A DNA stretch of 64,000 bases from contig MU400553.1 in NCBI GenBank assembly GCA_022578965.1, forward strand, positions 124,001-188,000, read 5' to 3'. The notes under the pieces are model-generated. The model searched no databases and had not been told where the DNA came from. It worked only from the letters and a program-made list of their open reading frames with translations. Positions 45,957-58,793 of this stretch are shown piece by piece (position 1 is the stretch's first letter; each line of letters opens with the position of its first letter). Made by a program: the position numbers and the translations under genes. The stretch is from Xylaria sp. FL1777. Lineage: Eukaryota; Ascomycota; Sordariomycetes; Xylariales; Xylariaceae.

Positions 45957-47567
45957 TCAGTGATTCTCTGCCCAACGCCTCGACACGACTGGATTGCCAG
46001 GAAGTTCAGGGAGCCCTATAAAACAAGAAGAGAGACGATTTATCAGCAAAAATGACGAATACGAGTACGACACGCCGACGCGGGCGTCGGGTGTCACGGT
46101 TACCGAAAGACTTACATCCGTCGATGTCCTCCTTGAAAGACTGTGCGACCTTGCACTTGTTCTGCTCCGCCACGGGCTGTGTCGTGAGCGTCGGGCAGTT
46201 GACGTAGCAAGGCGTGTCCATCGTCCTCTGGAGCGCGTCGCCCTGCCACCCGAAGAGGTAGTCGCCATGGCTTCCGTATCCCGTTCTGCAGGAGAGAGGA
46301 AATCCGTCAGCGAAACCCGTCTTGTCTCCCACCTGGAATCCGCCTTCTTGTTTTGGGGGGGGGGGGGGGTTCCCCGGGTAAACTATGGTCGATACTCACT
46401 GGTCGCCGAAACTCCATACGAATGGCTGCGAGCCGTCCTCGGGCCAGTCCTCCGGGTTGTTGAACTGGCGCGTGTCCCAGACCGTCTCGTACATCAGCTG
46501 CGGCACGGGGACTGGATGGGACGCCGGGCATGGACCTCTCGAGTCGAATGTGCCGTTGGCTGGGTATGCCACTATGCAGAGCCGGGCGTTAGGAATTGCG
46601 GCTACATGATGAAGATTCAACGCATTCTTGGGAGGTCTCGGATGAAAGAAAGCAAGAGCGAGAATTTCACCAACTCGAAGAAAAAGAAGAAAGAAAGATT
46701 CAGGAATGCGTACTATGGTCCATGTGGTTCTGGGTATCGAGGTTCTTGCCATCCCAGCATCTAACGCTCTGTCAGCCATCCCTCCTCGACCGCCCATCTC
46801 CCGATGCCACTTACGTTGGAAATCGAATGTTAGCCATGATACCAGCTGCGGTTACGATTGTCAGCGTTACCAGGACAACGGCAAATGTAATGGGCTCGGG
46901 AATTACCTGGACAGGGTTTGTTAGGAAAGTTCTTGGTTTCAGGGAAGCGAGTTCCAGGGTCTTGCAGGCAGGTAAAGGTGACCTGTCTGAACCGGTTGGA
47001 GTCGGCCGCGGTATGGGTCAGCGGGTCGCCGATGATCATCCGGAAACCGGGCTTGAACGCCGTGACCTTGGACGTCTGCTGGTAGTCGGCAAGGCCGTTC
47101 TGCATGTAGTAGACGGTCATGCCACCCTCGGCGCCCTCGAAACCGACGTTCGGGACGATCGGCACGCGCTTGTATGTGCCGTTCCTCGCTCGGAAGAAGA
47201 GAACCGCCGTCCAATAGTTGGATGAGTCTTCTAAGAACTGGCAGGTCGTGCAGGATGACTCGGCGGGCATGTCCTTGGCTGGGTCCATTGTCACGTTGAA
47301 TGAGTTCTGCCTAGCATCAGTGTACTGACTTCTTCCAGATACTTTGCGTCAAACCTACACCGCCGATAATTTGATGGAGATGAGGACTTGGCGTGAGACC
47401 CGGATTGACAAGTGGCTATTCGGTCAGCGGTTACCCCTGAGATTCTACACGATGCATCAAGGAGGCCTCACATCAACCCGGTCGATCGTGAGCTGAGTAC
47501 AAGAGAAACGTAGGAGAGCAACTGTCCGCGCCGCCAAGGCGAGCGCAACCATCGATTTCCAATGCAT
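45957..47567 (-). CDS. DUF1996 secreted protein, paralog B
   Basis: Secreted DUF1996 protein of 343 aa in eight exons: 47472-47567, 47359-47415, 46907-47306, 46815-46845, 46714-46760, 46400-46571, 46116-46285 and 45957-46015. All phases agree. The signal peptide is roughly residues 1-17 (MHWKSMVALALAARTVA). Hallmarks in order: [114 protein letters not shown] and a C-terminal DGWLPELPGNPVV. It is roughly 60% identical to the protein of 23248-24691 by eye, but six of its seven introns are at positions where that gene has none. Intron 6 contains about 15 consecutive G on the + strand (46355-46369). Exons are more G/C-rich than those of paralog A. Confidence 0.93.
46355..46369. repeat. Poly-G tract inside an intron
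   Basis: About 15 consecutive G on the + strand (C on the coding strand) lie within intron 6 of the DUF1996-B gene. Runs of this length are prone to sequencing error and slippage. Confidence 0.85.
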
Positions 47568-50500
47568 CTTGATATTGAGGCTCTCAGTCCTTCTCGTTTT
47601 CTCTCTCTATTCGTTCAGGAGGCAACGACGATTATGATCACGATGAGCAGATCAAAAAGAGAAGTGTCAACAACGGGGGGCTATGGCAGCTTAAAGGATC
47701 TTATCTGTCCCAGCGGCATTACCCTACCCTATATTTCAATTACAACAATCTCGGTTCACGAATACTGAGGCAGAACAATATCTATCATTGTCGAGTTAGA
47801 AGCTTGGGTTTTTCGCCTATTGGCTACCCCGACCAAACTACAGCCAACCGACTCAGCATTTCCTCCTCGCCTTCCACCAGACCCACCGGTGTGGTCGCTA
47901 ATGAATTTGCCGGTAACATTAACCTGAGGCTATCTAATTTATTTACTTTACAGGTGTAGAAAGGAGTATCCAGAATGGCGATGGTTAAAAGGGCTATGTA
48001 CCGGGATGTACGTTCTATGTACGAAATGAGCCGCACCAATGAGATCAGTGCCTGGTGAGTTCGCCGTAGTTGTTAAATAGGCTCGGCAATACGACTGTCA
48101 TGAATAAGCGCTTGGCTTTGAGAAATAATACTCGAGGAGCCGGTGCTTATCGGGGCTTCGTGTGGTATTGTGATGCCATCTACAGGTCAGCAAGATAACA
48201 GTCCTATAGCGCCGCGTTAGAGCTTGTACTGGTAGGCGGTTTTTAATAAGTTTTCTATATCTTCTTGCTGAACAAAGGCCATGAAGTAGCAAAAATGTTT
48301 CGAGAAAAATTCAATAGTTAATTGATCCTCCGAACTATATGGCAGCTTTGTGAGTAACAGTACTTTTGCTTTCTTAGCATCTAGCGTAGCGCTCTAGCAT
48401 CATCATCCTACTGACCTGTAGATGAAGTTCTATTTATTCGGATTGATTAGTTTTTGTCTTATGGACTCAGTCACCAACGTAGGACTGGAGGTATAGCCGC
48501 ACCAAATTGCGCCCGAATGAATAGGAGTTGAACCTACCCTATACCTAGCTCGAGTCACCCGGAAAGAAACAAAGGTAAACTCTTTTACAAGTACGCCAGC
48601 CGTCGTTCTGACTACCTGTAGCTGTTTGGCTGTATAGACTGGGTAGTTACCCCCTCTACAGACTTTCTGTTGTTCTGTTGTTAGCTACTTGCCTTGGTGG
48701 CGATGCAGTTCTATTTATTGACGAGATTAACTCATTTTTATGAGTTTCCACTTTTAATAAGCCAACTTCTAATTCCAATTCACACTACAGAAAAAATTCA
48801 CCCTAGCTAGCAGTCTTTCGCGAAGCACGTGGAAATACACGCTAATTGCAGCCGTGATCCGATCAGCGAGACGCCGCAACGCCGCAACGCCGCAACCCTA
48901 CATATATAGACGCGCGTCCGGACTGTATAGAGACTAGTCTAGTATGAAGCCAGATCTTCGATACACGGCGGCGGCACCATTACCCGTGCTAACGATAGCT
49001 TTCCGCCCCGACGGCCTTCATAAGGGACACTGGTTGCTTGTGAAAAGATACATGAGTGTGAGAGACATAAGTAAGCCTCGAGCTCTCAGATATAGCGCAC
49101 CACTTCTGTCTCATCTATCCAATTCCTTATAGGTCAGAAAAGGCGCACCTCCAGTTCTCCGTTCCGGCTCCGGTCTCGGGTTTTCGCATCCAAATGCATG
49201 TCTGTCCCGTAGGAACTAGAAGCCGGTGCCGCATACCCTTGTCGCTGACCCCTTACAGAGGTCAGGATACCTACCTCGTACCAGTCTTATGAGAATAATA
49301 ACCGCTCATACTCACTACGAATTATCGCCGCCGGCTTCAAAATGTATACGTGATTATCGGTGTTCACTGCGTAGTAAGTAGAAATGGCTCGGTACTGATT
49401 GGCTGAGGCGGCACACTTCGAGCAGACTTCGGCGACAGCGCGGCCGACCAGGATACGATAATCCACCCATAGGATACGAGGTTACGTACATGGTAGTGTA
49501 GTAGTGTCACTATCATAGGTGGGTAGTGAAAAAGTGGATGGGGGGTGGTACGTGTCAAGTTATAAATACCGTAAAGTATTGGTGTTGGTTAGTCAATACG
49601 TTTTTTGGATGGCGGTGGTAATAAGGATGATCTTCAAGCCGGTTAGACAGCGAGGCCAGGTAAGAGTTTCGGATACAGTTATTTATACCTACTGCGTAGG
49701 TACTAGGTAGGTTTACATCTCGCCATCGCCCCACGCGAGCTCGAGCAGAGGGTCATGTTATATAGATGATAGGTGTTCAGAAGCCCTATGCGACATCCAC
49801 AAGACGAATTCCGCAATACGTGATGCTAAAAGTTTTCCCCGTGTAGTATAGCCAGCTCCCATCGATTATACCCACGGTCCGAACAATTCTCGCCAAGGTG
49901 ACCGTAAAACTAAAAATCAACGCTATTGATATTAGATGAAAATTAGAGGGACTGGGCACTAGTCAGAGAGTATGAAGGCTCTTATCTCTTTATGTCGATC
50001 CCGTGCAGTGTTTTATCCTCAGAACAGACTCGCAAGCCACATAGTATATCAAAGAGGCGTTCACCAATGGGTAAACCACATGTATGTGAAGGAGCGGGCA
50101 ACATTGTTGCTAATAGTCATTATGCCCAGGTAATTATGTATAGCTCTAGAAAAGACAAAAAAAATAATTAGAATGTCTCGAAGCTTGTATTCACTGGCCC
50201 AGGATTCAGTAAACGCGATTGAGTCATGCTACACCCAAGAGAGGATCAACCCGTGCAGATCCTATAAGGCTAAATACACCTATCTCTTGAGCCTCATTTT
50301 GTTATAAACGCCACCGCTAATATTTCACAATAATCGTTCGTCCGCAATCTGCTGTTCCATCTCACACATCTGCCCTTATCAGATCGCACTTAGAATGCAT
50401 GGATGTTGTATTTCCTAACTCTAATACATATCACCGGATCCTCCTAATATGCACCGCAGAGTAGGCTCCTTAACATCATGAAAATGAATTTTGTACATTA

Positions 50501-51027
50501 TGTGACCACCTTCTATAAATGCGTGAAGTGCGCCACCGCCAACCTCCATCATCTAGTGTTCCCTCCGGTGGGTTCACATCCTCACATTCTGTGGGTAGAT
50601 AACAATGCATGTTTAGGCTCCCGTCCTTAATTTCCATGCAATCATCACTGTATTAGTCCAACCACTGGGTATCGGGGCCAAAATCGATGGATAACCATTT
50701 ATCAGGCCGTATCATGCTGTCCTCCTCAATGCAATTACCCCTGAATCAGGTCGTTACGTACTCCAAGCCAGAAAACGCCCGCTTCGCAAAGTCCAAAGAA
50801 CTGTTATCGACAAGAATCGAATGGCCGGCATGCTTATTTTTCGCGTCATATGATCCGTTTTTTTGTACAAGCCTCTCATCTCAACGCAGCGACCCGGTGT
50901 ATACAATGTGACTTCAATCGGAGGAAGAAACAGATGGGAGGGATCTGTTTGTTGGGCGCTGTTCGTGGATTGAGATGAGACTAACACCATCTGCAGTTTT
51001 ACTGTAAACTCTCCATGTGCCTTTCTC
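47568..51027. other. Gene-free spacer
   Basis: No gene was recognised in 3.5 kb. It contains three tandem GCCGCAAC units at 48873-48896 and one TACTGCGTA word at 49690-49698. From about 49,760 to 50,700 it is AT-rich with closed frames. Confidence 0.5.
48873..48896. repeat. 8-bp tandem repeat (GCCGCAAC)x3
   Basis: Three perfect adjacent copies of an 8-bp G/C-rich unit in intergenic DNA. Confidence 0.9.
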
Positions 51028-52791
51028 TTATTGTGGTAAAAGTGCGCCCTTCTCATCCTGTGGAAGTTTGATGTAACTGACAATCTTTTGAGTGAGATTC
51101 GCACACCAGGGATCTACGTAACCAGTCCAGAGCATGGCTACACCATAGTTGAGAGGGATCCAGAATGGTAGAGAGATTAGTAGCCTTGTCGTACCAGGGA
51201 ACATGAGCTTGCCGTGCAAGACCTCGCCGTTCTCGTTCGTGATATCAGGAGGCACGTATATTCCGTATACCATCCAGCAAAGGACACTGCGAAGAAGAGG
51301 ACCATGGAGCAGATAAACCGCAAAAGACTGCTTTCCAAGCCACAAGAGGTACTTGGATGACAAGAAGTCTCGCATAGCAGGCATGAAATGCAAACCAAGA
51401 GTGATCAACTGCAGACCAATACCCGAGCCATACCGAGGGATCTCGCCGCCTTTCGGTATGATGTGAACCAAGACCTTGTACTGCAAATGAGACCAGGTGG
51501 ACCATTCAGGGTGTCCTTCGGGGTACGAGGCAACGTAGAGACCGAGGGTCAAGAAGATGATAGCCAGAACGCGGGAAATTCTCGGCCGCTTAATGAGGAA
51601 ATCGTTTGCCGAAGGATGATTCTGTAGGTCACACATAAAAACACCCCAGAAAAATTGCATACCAAAAGCAGCTGCGTGAAGTTAGCAAATGCTCTTTTAC
51701 TAGGTCTGCCCTCGCGGGATCTTTGATGGGAAAAAAACTTACAATCGCCACCAATGTAGAAGTAGAAGTAGACAATCAAGCTAGCAATCATTCGATAGCG
51801 CGGCTGCAAATAAGCGGTCGCGACAATGAAGGTGTAAACTTGCATACTTCCCCTTAATAATGGCAGAAGTGTCCACTGATTCCCATCATATGCATTGGCA
51901 CCGTGCGTCCAGGTATTGATGATATTGAAGATTAGATGGTTGATGGAGGAGAAGATGTTGTGCATGCGGTCCGGAGCGGTCTTACCGCACCACCAGCAAT
52001 CACTCGACTTTCCCACAAGGAACATTCCCAGTTGTGCCATGATCCAGATAATGACAGTAGCGAGCGAGCAAGGGATAATTAATCGAGGAACACGGCTAAG
52101 CGCAGACTTGGCGACAGCGTTGAAGGCCGCCTCCTGGTTGTTTTGCCGGTAGAGCTTAATGGGCTTTAGGGCGCATACGTACCCAGTGACGAACGAGAAG
52201 ATTGTCACACCAATACGGCCCTGGACGAGGATTCGGAGGAATGGCAGCTGAAGCAGACGAGGAGCTGCCTCGGCGGACGAGGTAGGCAGGAAGAGATCGC
52301 CATCGAATGCTCGCGCGATGTGAGTTAAGACGACTAGCGACGAGGCGAGACCTCTCAGGCCCTACGAAGACATAGAGGGTTAGTTATCGAGAACATCGCG
52401 TGAATTCATGGCTTGGCTGGTCAATGATCGGGCCGGTGTCAACGATTCCCAGTGTCACGAAGCAAACCCCCGACGACCTGGTAAATATGACGGTTGAGTG
52501 CACGGCGGCCCAGAAATCCACTTCAGCTTAACAGATGCCCGGGAAGCTTCGCAGCCATCAAAACTCGATAACACCACAGCCCAACCATCGTACCCAGGTG
52601 TGACCAGCACAGTGCTCCCGGAGCAAGCAACGCTGAGCAAGCACGATAGATAGGGTTGTCGAAGCTAATTAAGTGCCGCTCGTTGTCGACTTCATTCCAT
52701 CCCATCTAAATGCGGCTGCAAAGACAAACGGCTGAGACATATTTTCACTTACATCAACCCATTTCACGTTCCCCTCTTTGCCGATCGCCAT
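51028..52791 (-). CDS. Acyltransferase-3 family membrane protein
   Basis: Multi-pass membrane O-acyltransferase (Acyl_transf_3 family) of 433 aa in three exons: 52753-52791, 51743-52361 and 51028-51671. All phases agree. The N-terminus KWVDGLRGLASSLVVLTHIARAF is the family signature, in which the His after the first helix (LTHIAR) is the presumed catalytic residue. The first exon carries only 13 codons, and the intron falls inside this motif. About ten hydrophobic helices follow, including GVTIFSFVTGYVCALKP (the second signature, FFxxSGF-like), NQWTLLPLLRGSM and SKYLLWLGKQSFAVYLLHGPLL, the C-terminal motif with a conserved His. Relatives transfer acetyl or other acyl groups to sugars, sterols or secondary metabolites. 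Here the acceptor is unknown. No partner gene is adjacent. Confidence 0.92.
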
Positions 52792-53401
52792 CTTGTCGAA
52801 CTATTCGAAGATGCCTCCAATTGCTTTCGCACCGACGTTGCTATATCATGCCTTAGGAGATGTGACGAATTCTTCTCCCAGAGACGGAGACAAGGCGCGG
52901 TTTGTTCGACCGGTGGTGAGTGATGCACCGGCTCGGAATCCAGGAGGTAACAGGGATCTCGCCAGTCTTGAGCTCGGGAGAAGATGACGACGACGACGGT
53001 TTGTGGGGGCCAATGGTGGACGTTTTGTGTCGAAGGACGGCGTCGCACAAGGTGATCACGCAAGGTACGGCTACCGGCAAATGGACGCCAAGATACAGCT
53101 GGCCAGAAGGATGGGCGGGCGGATTGGTATATTATAGGTGCGGCAGGCGGCCGGCTTGGACGATTTGTTATTTGTAGGATTAAAAGAGCGACAGACCGCG
53201 AAGGCGGATCAAACGAATGCTAGGGTATGACGAATATGCGTATGCAGAATTCCTGAACTGTACACACCGGCCTATCGTGTGGTTGGCAATGCTTGTATTG
53301 TGTGGTAAAAATTAACAAGAACAGACAATGGACAATGGACGATATGTATAATCAAAGGATCCGCCTCTTTGTCGGAACAGACGGCTCTGGTAGAAGAATA
53401 T

Positions 53402-53460
53402 GAGACAGAGACAGAGACACAGACACAGATAGAGACAGAGGCAGAGATAGGGACAGAGAG
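53402..53460. repeat. Degenerate (GAGACA)n repeat
   Basis: About ten imperfect hexamers (GAGACA, CAGACA, GAGATA) in intergenic DNA. Both strands stay open through them, which explains spurious frames here. Confidence 0.85.
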
Positions 53461-55506
53461 ACGAAGGGACGAGAATCTCCTCAGCGAGCGACCAGCAATC
53501 TCCAAGAGGGGGACAGGACCTGTTGAGTTAAAGAAGAGGCTTGGAGGGGGTTCGAGATGAAGAAGAGGTCATGGGCTGGATAAGAATACAAGGTTAGGCC
53601 GGGCAAGCAAGGACATAGTGGACTGCGAAGGTTTCTAGTGCAGCTGCTAAGCCGGGTACTTCGTTAGGTAGTGGCACCATCAGCCATTGCACCGCATGCG
53701 CTTCCTCCACCACAGTTCACAGGTGAGGCATAATAGTGGGAAAGGGGGGCGTCCTGGGGGGGTCATTAACCTCGTCTCCTTTGTTTCCAGCGCATGTCCG
53801 GCTGGTTCTAGTGTAGAGGGTGATGTACACATAGCGCAATGTTTAGCGAGCCGCGCGTTGTGCATAGTACTTACTTACCTAAGTGGTCTAGTGTCGGTGC
53901 CTGACAAGGATGGAAGCCTCTGCGGACCAATCAACTAACACTCAGTATTGGCCTCTCAAGGGACAAGGGGAACCCCAGATCTTGTTCGTCGAGGGCTTAC
54001 CCAACAAGGTCTTAGACCAATGTTAAGCCATCTTAAGCCATGCCGCAAGAGGCTGAACGATGAAGACAGAGTGGGCGGCGTACGTATGCATTATACCAAT
54101 ATCCCAATATACCAACCAATACTTGATACGTACACTTAACTTAACTTAACTTACATTGTACCGGTAGCCAGAGACTGACTGACAGTTTTGTGATCAGCGT
54201 TTCCAATCTACACTCGGTATAACCTGCTCTATTCCGCATGATGTGCATGTTCTCGTTATCTGCCGACCTACCTAATTCCTTCGACTGATGCAAGCCGGAA
54301 TGTCATGGGTTCCGAGCTGTGTCAGTCGTGTCCACCAGTGAGAGGGCTCGCAGGTGCAGTGTACCGGTAAAGTGATCGTCGCAGTCGACCCGACTCAGGA
54401 CGAAAGCGTCTATACCCCTGTCCAATCGAAAACGACCAGGTAAGGTATACTGCTCATACACTACCAGCAAGTTATCAATCAATTTTTATCACATTTCGTC
54501 TGTTGTTATCGCTAGTAGTTAGTCTACCCATACTAAGTACGTGTGTGCGCACGCTAGTGTAATATACTTTATAGCCTATTCCACACCCTATTCCACACTT
54601 CAGGTAGGTACACACTTAGTCATTTGTCTAATAACTCTATTATGCTAGCTTGCTCTCTTCTTTCTTTCCTTGTTTAAAGTCTATCATCACGTGGGCAGGA
54701 AGACTGTTGAAAGAGAAGACAATAAGAATAACATATGCTGGTTTAACATACGCGCGGCTAATTTTGACCATCTTGCAACTCGCCATGATGTAATCGCCAT
54801 TAATTGTATATCACGGCTATCACGGCTACTAACTTACAGTATTATGTAACTATGGGTACTTGTTTGATACAGCCATACATATAACTACGATCATTGTTTC
54901 GGTTATCACGGCCACCCTGCTCCTGAATGCCAAGCATCCGATGGCTTTCCGGTCTTCTTGGCATCTTGGCTTGCATGGAACTGTTGTATCCTAGCGAAGC
55001 ATGGAGTAACTGAGTAATGTAGTATCTGGTATGGTAACCCCTATTTTCTAACAAAATTCAGCTGAAGATAGGGTCCTGTCAAAGTGACTTGGTTCGAGCA
55101 TCCAAAAAAGTACCTGTCATCTGTACGCTTCTGAGATATCACTTAGCGGAACAAATTTTCCTCGAGCATGACAATGGGTTGTTGTGTATTGTTGTGATTG
55201 ACTCGCTTCTCCCGGTACTTTGCTTCCAAGCCTCTAATTCTCGTCATGAGAACGCCAAGAACCCCCGACACGAGGGTACGGCTCCGCCATGGCGACATTG
55301 CTATCACCTATCAGTTTCCATCTTAATGTAGGATCACGTCAGTATACATATCATCGTGGTGCTTTTTATAGTCTATACCTTCTCTAGAAGGAGCCTATTT
55401 GGGGCTGCTCTGAGATGGCGAGAGGAAAACGAAACTCGTGTGGTGTATAGGTGGTATTGAGTATAGCTATCTAACAAACAGTATGTTGTATTGGAGGCGT
55501 ATCATC

Positions 55507-55692
55507 TTAGTTCAAAGCGTCCAGATACAGTTTATTATCTCCCAAACGCATAATCCAAGGATTATTCAATATAAGAACATCTTCCCGCGTGGAATCTAAA
55601 AAGCAAACTGGTATACAATTTAATACTCCAGATCGGCAGTGACAGACCCTGAACGAAACAAGATCTCCGACACCATACAAACCGCCAATCAT
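55507..55692 (-). pseudogene. Protein-like fragment, family uncertain
   Basis: An open frame of 61 codons in AT-rich DNA, ending shortly after DVLILNNPWIMRLGDNKLYL. The pattern VLILxNPWI resembles the ILGxPWL motif near the end of retroviral-type aspartic proteases of LTR retrotransposons, which would fit a decayed element. No reverse transcriptase, integrase or LTR was found around it. The assignment is tentative. Confidence 0.2.
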
Positions 55693-58600
55693 ACAATCAG
55701 TTGCTGCTTGGCAGTGTAGGATTAGATGTTTGTGTACAAATATAGGAAAAGTTTTCGTAGAAGATCATATCATACGAGAAACTACGGGTGTTGCCACGCT
55801 TGTGACGGCATACGCAGTATAACACAAGATGCCTCCTCATTTTTCTTGGCTACGGAATACTTATTGTTAGAACAAGATGCAGCCATCGAAAGTCCCTCAA
55901 CCCCACAAACCCTTTTCGCTAATCTATGGCATGAGTCAGAATAACCAAGATTTCTGTCCTCACCGTGAAGGCAGAAAGAAAAAGACAGATGCGATGCTTG
56001 TAGTAATTATTTATATCATGAAAAAATGGCAACCTTTTGATTACACTACTTTAAACCATGCTTTCAGTAAGCGAGGTGACGACGCAACTATACCTATCTC
56101 GATTGCTATTGAGCTTACACCACCAAGGTCTCTCGTGTCATCTTCACATCCCCTCGTATATCTTACTTTTTTTCGCCTTAGCATTATCACAATATGTTCA
56201 AATAGGGAACCAAAAAAAAATATTGTACAATAGATAAAATCAAACTTGCCATTCCGGCTTCATTGCTCGGTGTAAGAAGATTTAGGTGAATCCCGCTCAT
56301 GCAACTAGTTATGCAAGGTTCCGTATTAGTTAGAATACCTCGCGCTGTCTCATCAATCTTACATCTGCCCTGGCTGATACGGACTAGAACAGATAGGCAT
56401 AGTTATAATTGGGGGCTGTTTCTTCACCACTCTATAAGCAACTCCTATACGATGGTTTACCCATACCCAATCAAGTCCTCTCACAGGACGTACCGTTCAC
56501 CTACCCCAGAATACAAGACTCTTGGTAATTTCCGGAGGGCTGATCAACCTGACCACCTGCATAATTCTTACCTTTCTGTGTGACATGTTTTTTCAGCCTC
56601 TAGCTACGGAACGCGAAGTGGCTGTTCACGTTCCCCGAACTCCATGCACATACTACCGGTACTGTATCAATGTGCTTATTCTTTGCCGAAAATATTAGTC
56701 CGTTGTCTAGGTTTACTTCAACCGGTTAATATCAAATGAGAACTGGGATTATGCACACCGCCATGTTTCCAATTTCTTTTTTTTTTAACCTCATCCACCT
56801 TACATAGATTGTAAATCCATACCCGGCATGGATGAAAAGCCAAATAATTCAGCTTACCTTGTGCAAGGCAATTATAGAATGCTAGAAAAACCAGGTGAGG
56901 TATGCACAGTTGCCGTCAGCCGAGGAGATCCAGTTTGCCTAGACTCTAACAATGTAAGTTGACTTCCCCCAGACCGAATCAAAAAAACGGAAGGAGATAA
57001 TATACTTGTTCATACAATGATCAAGAAATTATGAGAGAGTACGACAATTGAAGTGAAGTCATGGCTGAGCCAACGGCTGTAGATCATACGATCATTTTTG
57101 AGCCGGGCTGAAAACACATGAAACTAGGAGAACACTAAAACTCGAGCGCCGCGGGATATATGCACCTCAGGGTCAAAATTCAAGAGTATATCAAGCCATG
57201 ATTAATTTTTATTAACTGGGACCATCTAAATTAGGGATTATCTTTAGAAGTAGGAGATGTTGATCAAGTAGTGCGGCTGAAGCAGTGGTTCCACGTAGGT
57301 GTCTATTCACATATTCCTTGTCAACCTGTCTCACCAATAGACACACTTCGAAGTTATAGAATGGGAAGGATAGCCACTCCCGAGCCGAACTACCCTCTTT
57401 AATAAGCAAACGCTATATATTTACATTAAGTGTGCCATCATGTCATTTGTCTATAGCAGTAATTATATAACAGGGCCACGAAGCTTCGTGTTACTCTATA
57501 AAATGACCTAGTGAGCCACAAACCGGGGAAGGAGGCACTCATACTATCTCTTGTCCACGTAGATGTAGTTCTACGTGTATAGGGGTCCAATGGTCACACA
57601 AGAGCAGAAACTGAGACTTCATAACGAAACGTTTCATAGCTGTCTAGCTTCCCATTAGCATTCTACGGTACTTTTCGTGTTAAAATGTCCGCCTGAGGTG
57701 ATTCCTCCTCAATGATAAGTTAGGACGAGAACCCTAGAGCTGGAGTCCATTTGCTCTCACCCCATAACGTGTCCAGCCTCTCGTTTCAAACCATGACCAT
57801 AACTGAATTCTGCCTATACAAAGCAACGACTACTGCTTCCTTTGTATCTAAGACCATCGTAGTGATCTGCATTAAGAAGCAACGGACCAGGTGTCCATAC
57901 GCGATGACCGGATGGACATCATCATAGCCAGTCCCTAGTACCTGCCTCGCGGGTAAGAACTATACCTCTATGCCGCAACATACAGAGATCTAGAGGTATC
58001 GATACCATCAGAACTAGCTGGATTTTCAGCTTCCTCGTCTCCTTCTCCTTGAATCGTGCTTATCCGCGTAGGATACCAATCCTGGTGTCGACGTTCGCCT
58101 TTCCATCAGAGGGCTTTATCTCCGGTGTGAAGCCGGGTCACCAGAGGGCAGCTGCTAGGTCATAGTTATGGGTAAGGGCTCAATATTATTCATTCCTGAA
58201 CATCCGCTTAGAGATATTGGGGGAGACCAGGCCATTATATAGAAAATGCTCGACTATCTCCACGCTAAAGACCCCTTTTAACCCCCTATGGCCCTAGTCC
58301 CTAATACTTTTTCCCTATCGAGAGAAGCATAGCAGACATTCACTAGCCCTCCGTCGTGACTCCCCAGAAACCCCCCAAAACACATATAAACCTGCAACCA
58401 CCAAAAACACATGTAAAACTTCCAACCCCCTCCCCCAAAAAATAGCCACATAGTGGCACCAAACAGCCGTCTGCCCCGGCAGACAACATGCCAAACAAAG
58501 GGAAAGGCAGAAGCCTAACCCAATAGAACCCACTGGACAACTAGCACACAGACAGAATACCGGAGTCTTCAGCTCGGAGGATCAGCGTGTAGTGACCAAG

Positions 58601-58763
58601 AACATTGGAATGATGGAGCCCCCGGAGGCACGAGATGGCATCATATTTGGTGAAGATACAACGCGCAGAACAGTTCGATCGATTGACTGATTGATCGATC
58701 GACCCCCCCCCTGTACCAACATATCCCACTGTATTATAGATAGAGCTTGCTAGGTCTGATACC

Positions 58764-58793
58764 CTTTAGGAGGTATGCCTTTAGGAGGTATGC
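58764..58793. repeat. 15-bp perfect tandem duplication
   Basis: CTTTAGGAGGTATGC occurs twice in direct succession, at 58764-58778 and 58779-58793. Confidence 0.9.

Noticed and set aside
45994..47225. Long plus-strand frames across the DUF1996-B gene
   Set aside because: The minus strand has consistent splice sites and family motifs. The plus-strand frames are shadows.
17899..52791. A secondary-metabolite cluster made of methyltransferase, Zn2Cys6 regulator, P450 and acyltransferase
   Set aside because: The genes are 10-20 kb apart, separated by housekeeping genes, and no backbone synthase is present.
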